DNA of 64,000 nt from Trileptium ribeirensis (Eukaryota; Nematoda; Enoplea; Enoplida; Thoracostomopsidae), in assembly GCA_030248225.1 (NCBI GenBank), contig JASANE010010101.1:1-64000 (forward strand), read 5' to 3'. Below the pieces are notes generated by a model. That model was not told the origin of the DNA. It searched no databases and saw only the letters and a list, made by a program, of their open reading frames with translations. Of this stretch, positions 57,859 to 64,000 are shown one piece after another. Each line of letters opens with the position of its first letter. Positions within the stretch are counted from its first letter, which is position 1. The translations under genes were made by a program, and so were the position numbers.

Positions 57859-60800
57859 TTTCCGGTTCGATAGGATTTCACGTAGGACATTAAAAATTTG
57901 CAAATAGAACTCATACAATTCCGCAACTAGTAACACAGGTGTTACATATATACAAGATATCACTAATCTGTGCTTGAATATTAGATAATCTGAGAAAGAT
58001 AGGTATATACACGGGCTTTGAAGAAACGAAAGAGAAACGTTGCGCTCTTATACTTTGATCACAAGTCATACAACACGGCACGCCTATGGCAACAGCCAAG
58101 TTGACTGCATACAAATATAGATACAATAACAAACTAATTTCACTGGATTCTAAATTAAATTAAATCGCCGACACTATGAACAAAACGTGACGTCGGATAT
58201 TTATAGATAAGAACGCTTTTCACGTAATGTGCAACTAAAATGCATGCCGATAACGCTGTACTAACGGTGAGTGGTCACGTTAGAAATCTCAGTTGCCTCA
58301 ACTCAACTACATCAATCGATCTATGCTCTGTATTTGCAAAACATTGTTTCAAGAGCGCTTGCCGGCATCACGTCTTTGTTATTGTTCTTATCAGTAATAT
58401 GTTGCATAAATTTCGATTAGCGAATTTTGTGAGTTTACTCGTTCGAGCAGAAGACCGAACGTGCAGTAGTTCGGTGAGCTAGCTTATAGTACAGCATTCG
58501 CAGAGGTCTGAGTGTGAAAAAGTATTTAAGCCTACGGGTACCCGCGAAAATGGGAGCCTTATCCACCGCCACTAGACCCTGGCAATTTTTCAGGCCCGCG
58601 AATCCCGCAGCTTGTAGACCTATATCAGGGCTTTTGGCATTTTTGACTTTAAACTATTGTAACGAAGAACAATCGAACGCTAGGGTTTTATGGTGATTTC
58701 AACACTCTGGACCTTTGGGAATGTCCGACTCTCGTTACGAAAAACGATGAACTCTGACGCTTAATTCAAATGTACCACTTAAGTCAAATGAATGCCCAAA
58801 AATACTAGAATTAAACTCTGAGCCTGGCCTTTAGGCTATAATAGTATCACTGTCTATGCGTGTATACACAAACAATTCCACTGTTTATTCTCAGCAAAGA
58901 AAATAAACGCGGCTTCAAAACAAACAACTCCAATTGAAATTATGAGCAAGGTACGCACGTTCAAAATCCCCAACACAAGATCCACCAAACTGACCAATCA
59001 GTAAAATCTTCAAACACAAAAGACAAATATTTGTTAAAATATCGCAAAAGCGAGTACATGCTCTTTAACACTCATCATTTTGCCGCAGTGTCTCTATCTT
59101 TGCTTCTTCATAGGAAATCTTTGTACCGCCTTAATGTCCACAAGCCGCGTGACTGTCCACTATAATCACCGAATACTAGGATGATGAGATGCCGTTGCGC
59201 GAGTAACCGATAAGTAGCGATGCCTCTATGCCGTAAAACGAATGAGCTAAGGTCCAAACACTTTAAAGCCACTAGCGAGTAGAAGTAACCTGGTATTACC
59301 ACCACAAATTCACACCAAAATATAAGTCTGACTTACGATAACAGCAAAAGAAAGCACTAGCGAACGACTAACCAACGAACAGAACTCCAAGCTATCGCGC
59401 AATAACTAATGAATCAGAGTGACGAACAATTGAAGTGAGGCTAACCAAGAACCGTCAAACTCTCTGACTGTCGAACTAAAGTGAGGGCTAGAGCAGAGTG
59501 CGTGCTGACTTAAATACCCAAGCATCGACGCACTTGAATGTCATCTGTAAGTGATTCCGAGAACTAGAGGACTCTTAATAGCAAAATATTTTGACTTATC
59601 CCACACCGGTACAAACAAAGTCGTTCCAAGGCAACCATATCTCATATGAAACAAAATTCAATAAACGATCGAAAACAACTTAGGACTATCTATTTTTACA
59701 AACAAGAACTATTTGTTTGAAATAGTTTTTAAATGCCAACTAAAATCCAATTTTAATTGATCCCAACCTAAATCCAAGTATATGGTTGCTTAGAAAATAT
59801 TTATTCCAATCACTTATAAATTATCATAAATATATAAGACGATATAAATATATAGCCACCGCACACGCACACTGCTCATTATACACAAATAAACATATAT
59901 ATATATACTAATAAACATGAAATACGTATACATGTACATACGAAACGGAGTTACAAGTCCACACAGGTATATACTCATGCACATTCATGATTTATATACA
60001 AACTAGCATTCGAAAAAAACCGAAAGCTACCAAATCTAATAAGCCTAAGCCGACGCACTGACGTTCTCTTTCTCAAGATCTGCTGTCGTCACTCTTCCAC
60101 GATTTTCTAAAACTTCTATGTAACAAACTCATCAACGATAAAATAGAAACTGGCTCACCTTTGCTAAATGAAATTTACAGAGGTGGCATTTATATAAAAA
60201 ATAATGAAAATCGAGAAAACCACGAGGCAAGTGCGAAAGGTAGCATGGTATGTAAACATGAGCTTACAACAGTCGTGTTGATGTTCTGATTGAAATAAAA
60301 ATATGACTTAAACTTCGAAAATAAACAAACCCATACGACGAGACGGGATAGCGATAAAGCAATACACATGAATGTCAACGCACCGCCCCCACCTAATTTA
60401 TTTATGTCCAATGAGCAAGTAATATGGCCTAGGGGATCAAGCCCTTAGCGAGGTAACCAATACGAATAACTATTGCGTAGATATGCATTACGCATGTTTA
60501 AATATATCATTATATGATGCTATGCACACTGACACTTTAAGCATCTGCCCGCAATTATCTCTGCAAGGTAGAACTTTAATTTAGGCATAGTGGTGAATTG
60601 GTTCACAGCCCACGTTCTTTTGTTACACTATTCTTGTGCATTAAGCTTCGTAATAGTTATCTAATTCTTTGCCACTGTCATTCGACACACAAACTACACA
60701 ACCAAGAAATTGACCCACCTTTGGCATCAACCTCCCTACCACCCATCTTAAACGAAAAGTTTTCCGCTTAATGATACTGTCAAATTAAACAATTCCCGTC

Positions 60801-60866
60801 CCCTGATCTTTGCCACAGCACCAGTTCTACAAGTTGTTTTGATTTTTAGCAAGGACACCCACGAAC
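57859..60866. other. Upstream region of the transmembrane gene; no further exon seen
   Basis: It would contain the 5' UTR or promoter of the minus-strand membrane-protein gene, but no TATA-like or initiator signal is convincing. GC-richer patches at 58,520-58,640 and a block with repeated GACTAACC/AACGAAC words at 59,340-59,480 are probably repeat-derived. TA-rich microsatellite sequence lies at 59,870-59,930. Confidence 0.35.
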
Positions 60867-61570
60867 CAGGGAATAATCGGAACCGGAACCAGCATCCTGA
60901 ACCGTCTATTTAAACCGGATCCGGAAATTGGTCTTAGAAACATACATAATAGAAAAGATGAAAAAAGAAATGAAGGTACAGTGGTTTTGAAATGTATTAA
61001 AAATAAGTTTTACATTAAAATTAATGTATTACGAAGATATTATTGCCTTTCTGCAACTTTAAAGAGACTGAAGAAGCTAATAATGTTTATTTATCGATGA
61101 ATATGTCGGTTTTTGGACACCCAGAGCAAAAAATTCCTTCCACTATACACCCTTGCGTATATTGCGCCAAACCCAATGTGTTTACAACGTATCGAGCGTA
61201 TAATACAATTTCGCACTGTCTCTAACCGCCTCAGTTTACTACACATACGTTTGTTACATGTTTTTCTGTAGGAAACTTGAAATTATTGGTTTATATGGTT
61301 CTAAGAGAAAATAATATAAGGTAATTTTCTGATCAGTGGTCAGAGACACTGTTTACGCTAGCGCTGAGCAACCAATGCCCGCCAGGTAGATGATAATGCT
61401 GATAACTTTCTAATCAGAATGTTGTAAATGAGTCAAACTCTGATACTGCTTGCACAGTTTCAATTAATACTGTTCATTGCCAAGAACGCAGTTTCCTGAG
61501 TTGGACGGGTTTAATTCTAACATACCCAGCAGACTTCTGAATTTTGATAGCGTGTGCTACGAAGAACAAA
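60867..61570. mobile_element. Non-autonomous hAT-like element, copy C (3' truncated)
   Basis: It starts CAGGGAATAATCGGAACCGG and follows copy B closely through ATATGTCGGTTTTTGGACAC, CACTATACACCCTTGCGTAT and TTGCCAAGAACGCAGTTT. It then skips about 130 bp that B has, and fades out after CAGACTTCTGAATTTTG. It lacks the B-specific MITE and the right TIR, so it serves as the empty-site comparison. Confidence 0.8.
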
Positions 61571-61819
61571 CAAGTTTACAGGATACTGCTTACAAAACGT
61601 GCCCACCATGTCTTTTCGATAGGCGGAGGCACCTATTTAGTTCTACAATAGCGTTTGCTGCTGAGAATGTAAGATTGTGACCGTTACGGTTACCAACTTC
61701 CTGAGGTATACTCCCTACCCATGGGTCCAACATTTGAGGCACGCGGGTACCCGTGCACAGCTCCGAGCTTATAACAGGGAGTGCTTAAACAAACCATAGT
61801 CAGCCAGCCATATTTCACG

Positions 61820-62330
61820 CGGTGTTCACAAGTAGAAGCGTGATTTTAAGCTCTTGACTCGGCTCTACAGCCGACCCGAGCCTGCCATATAGTCTGAAGA
61901 GCATAGCCGAGCCAGAGCCTAAAATCTGCTTGTAAGAGTCGAGCCCGGTGTAACTTTAAAACTTGAAGATGGCTCTTAAACGCTTTTATAAAACAAAAAC
62001 ATAAGAATGTTGCCAACAACAAGAACTGCCAGGATTACCCCCGGCTTTGCTCTTAAACTCTGTAAAAGCAATTATACATGATTCCTTTGGCAATTTCTAT
62101 ATTACATTAGGTTCTCTCGAACGTTACTAAATCGAAAATTTGTATTAGGAGCATAAAAGCCGAGCGGAGCTTGGGTTTTCATCGGAAGAGCCGAGCCGAG
62201 AGAGCCGATATGGTTCACGATGAGCCAAACCGATAGTAAGATCGGTCTGCGAGAGCCAAGCCCGATTCAGGAAAAGCAGGAGCCGAACCAGAGCTTGAAA
62301 ACCTGGTTTATTCTCACCCCTATTCACAAG
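61820..62330. mobile_element. GAGCC/GGCTC-rich foldback repeat
   Basis: The left part (GACTCGGCTCTACAGCCGAC, GCCGAGCCAGAGCC) and the right part (GAGCCGAGCCGAGAGAGCC, GAGCCGAACCAGAGC) carry many copies of the GAGCC word in both orientations around an AT-rich centre. TTCACAAG occurs outside both edges (61,825 and 62,323) and may be a target duplication. No coding capacity. Confidence 0.5.
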
Positions 62331-62917
62331 TTCAAATTTTGCGCCCAAAATTAGTCAACTTCGAACAAAATTTGATAATCATTTGGTTACAATCTGCTGC
62401 GAAACATATGATAAATCGCTATGATTTGAAATCTGAAACGGTATTTTTGCAATATGTGGTTAAATTTTGTTTCAAAAAATTTTAATATTTGATCTAACAT
62501 TTAATATGAGTTGTTATATTATGTTAATACTTTGTTCTTCAACCTTCAACTAAAGTTCACACGCTTCATTTGACTAATAATGCAGGAAATTAAGGAAATT
62601 TTTTTAAGCTTTGAGCTAACAATTTGAATGTGTGATCGCATTCGAAGTTTTCTACGTTCAATATTATATTTTTATTATAATTCCACAACTGAATATTTTT
62701 AAAAAGAATGAAAACCCAATGTAACATTAGCCAAAATGTTTCACATAGACCTGTTGACTTTCATAAGTCATCACTTCAAAACAGAATGGCTCACGCGCTA
62801 GATTTTGAAGTTGACCCTAAAGTGTAAAATGAACTTGTAGATTATATATATTATTATTCAAAGTACTGTGATCAAGAATAATTCCTTGACGCAGTGGTAC
62901 ATGTGTTTAGAACTATA

Positions 62918-63022
62918 AATATGGACTCAACAAAACCTCTGTGGTTAAATATGGGCTCGCCAAAATCTCTGTGGTTAATTAAATATGGACTGGACAAAAC
63001 CTCTGTGTTTAAATATTAGCAG
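62918..63022 (+). repeat. Three tandem ~40-bp units
   Basis: AAATATGGACTCAACAAAAC, AAATATGGGCTCGCCAAAAT and AAATATGGACTGGACAAAAC, each followed by CTCTGTGGTTAA or CTCTGTGTTTAA, form a short minisatellite. Confidence 0.8.
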
Positions 63023-64000
63023 CAATGAGAATCTTTCAGGTCTACTTGTTAATGCTACATTGCTTAGCTACCATAAAGTTTACGGACCATGTTCTTGGTA
63101 TTTTATAATTAAAAACACTTTAAAATTAGTATTTGTTTGTAAATACACACAGTTCCGCAGCATAGCGATTATCTATCATTACCGAAAGATACGCAAACCG
63201 GAAACAACCACAAACTGATGCATCCGAACCAAAATACAGTTCGTTACAAATCACCCGACAACCATTATAATTGCAGATGTTAAAAATCCGAAGTATTGTT
63301 ACGGGTCTTTGAGAAACAGGCAGTTCTCTACTCATACATATTCTCATTGTTTCGCTGGGAAGAAAAACCAGGAGTATTTTGAACTAAAGTGCATGCTTTT
63401 ACATACCTACACAAATAACACGCACGAGTGTGTGAAGTCTTCACCTACACTCAGTACTCACATTGAGAATCCAAATTGAGGCTCCTGAGCCGGCTTCAAG
63501 CCTTAGAATTGCAATAATAACACCAGCAATACATTAAGAGCAATGTTACACCACGTACCACGTGCAGCACATACGGAAACCACAGAAACAGTGACGCAGC
63601 CTAAGCAAATTTTCAGTCCGGAAAGACAATTGAAAAGAATGCATTGAGCAACACACAGCATTTCTTCATCGCCGTGCATCATTGACTGCTAAGCCTATGT
63701 TATATAAACCTCCTTGATTAGCAACAGTCGCCTTGAACACTATTCATGAAAAAGCTTAGTAACTGAAAAGAAAGCCTTAACTGGTTTTAGCTACTGAAGA
63801 ACATCGGTGCACAAACAGAAACATATATACCTATGCATGGGATACAAAACTACAACATATCAAGTTATTCATAGATATATCATAGGTGTAAATAGAAAAT
63901 TGCTGCAAGACGGAACGATACCAAAGCATAAGTATACCGGCCTACCAGCTGAGTATAGTATTAATAAGTATATACACCAGCTGGCTAAATCAGTATAGAC
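63023..64000. other. Gene-free right edge
   Basis: No supported exon on either strand. In particular, no frame with the Trp-Gln-Pro-Arg-Trp-Phe strand that the missing first PH exon of the FAPP2-like gene would carry was recognised. That exon may lie beyond 64,000. Confidence 0.4.

Overview
The window is AT-rich (roughly 35-38 percent GC by eye) eukaryotic DNA, almost certainly from an invertebrate animal and possibly an arthropod. It has spliced genes with canonical GT-AG introns of 0.5 to 11 kb, many DNA transposon remnants, Helitrons and two LINE clades. I see no bacterial operons, tRNA, rRNA or CRISPR. The species cannot be fixed from the sequence.

The main gene is a FAPP2/PLEKHA8-type lipid transfer protein on the minus strand, running from about 49.1 kb (5' side) to 16.0 kb (stop codon). 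I recovered eight coding exons by hand, with splice sites and phases. They are the second half of a phosphoinositide-binding PH domain, a short helical linker, a low-complexity Ser/Asn/Gln linker, and a C-terminal glycolipid-transfer (GLTP) domain with the D-N-K, Trp and His headgroup residues present. The first PH exon(s) and one short exon between 31.8 and 25.9 kb were not found. A second minus-strand gene is represented by a large exon (57,858-56,715) encoding a long Ser/Thr/Asn-rich N-terminal tail and one transmembrane helix. Its family is unknown. A 155-bp plus-strand exon candidate lies at 30,330-30,484.

Region by region: 1-560 is a GC-rich unassigned edge. 0.8-2.5 kb holds an SGNH-hydrolase-like fragment and a broken hAT transposase. 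5.1-8.5 kb is an unusual 3.3-kb degenerate GGAAA-rich array whose polarity flips in its last 150 bp. 10.8-15.4 kb is packed with small elements: a CCGG-rich foldback, piggyBac-type MITEs and a head-to-tail Helitron dimer. 16-49 kb is the FAPP2-like gene; its introns hold several Helitron copies in both orientations (some with internal minisatellites), TIR MITEs, an RNase H-bearing LINE, a CR1-like LINE and a hAT BED-finger remnant. 49-64 kb holds three copies of a roughly 1.16-kb non-autonomous hAT-like element, one with a further MITE nested inside, plus the transmembrane-protein exon and other repeats.

The cellular genes do not form a pathway. The window is best read as one long, transposon-inflated lipid-transfer gene with part of another gene nearby. 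Coordinates of exons come from reading splice motifs and reading frames. Family calls rest on recognisable motifs, not on a database search.
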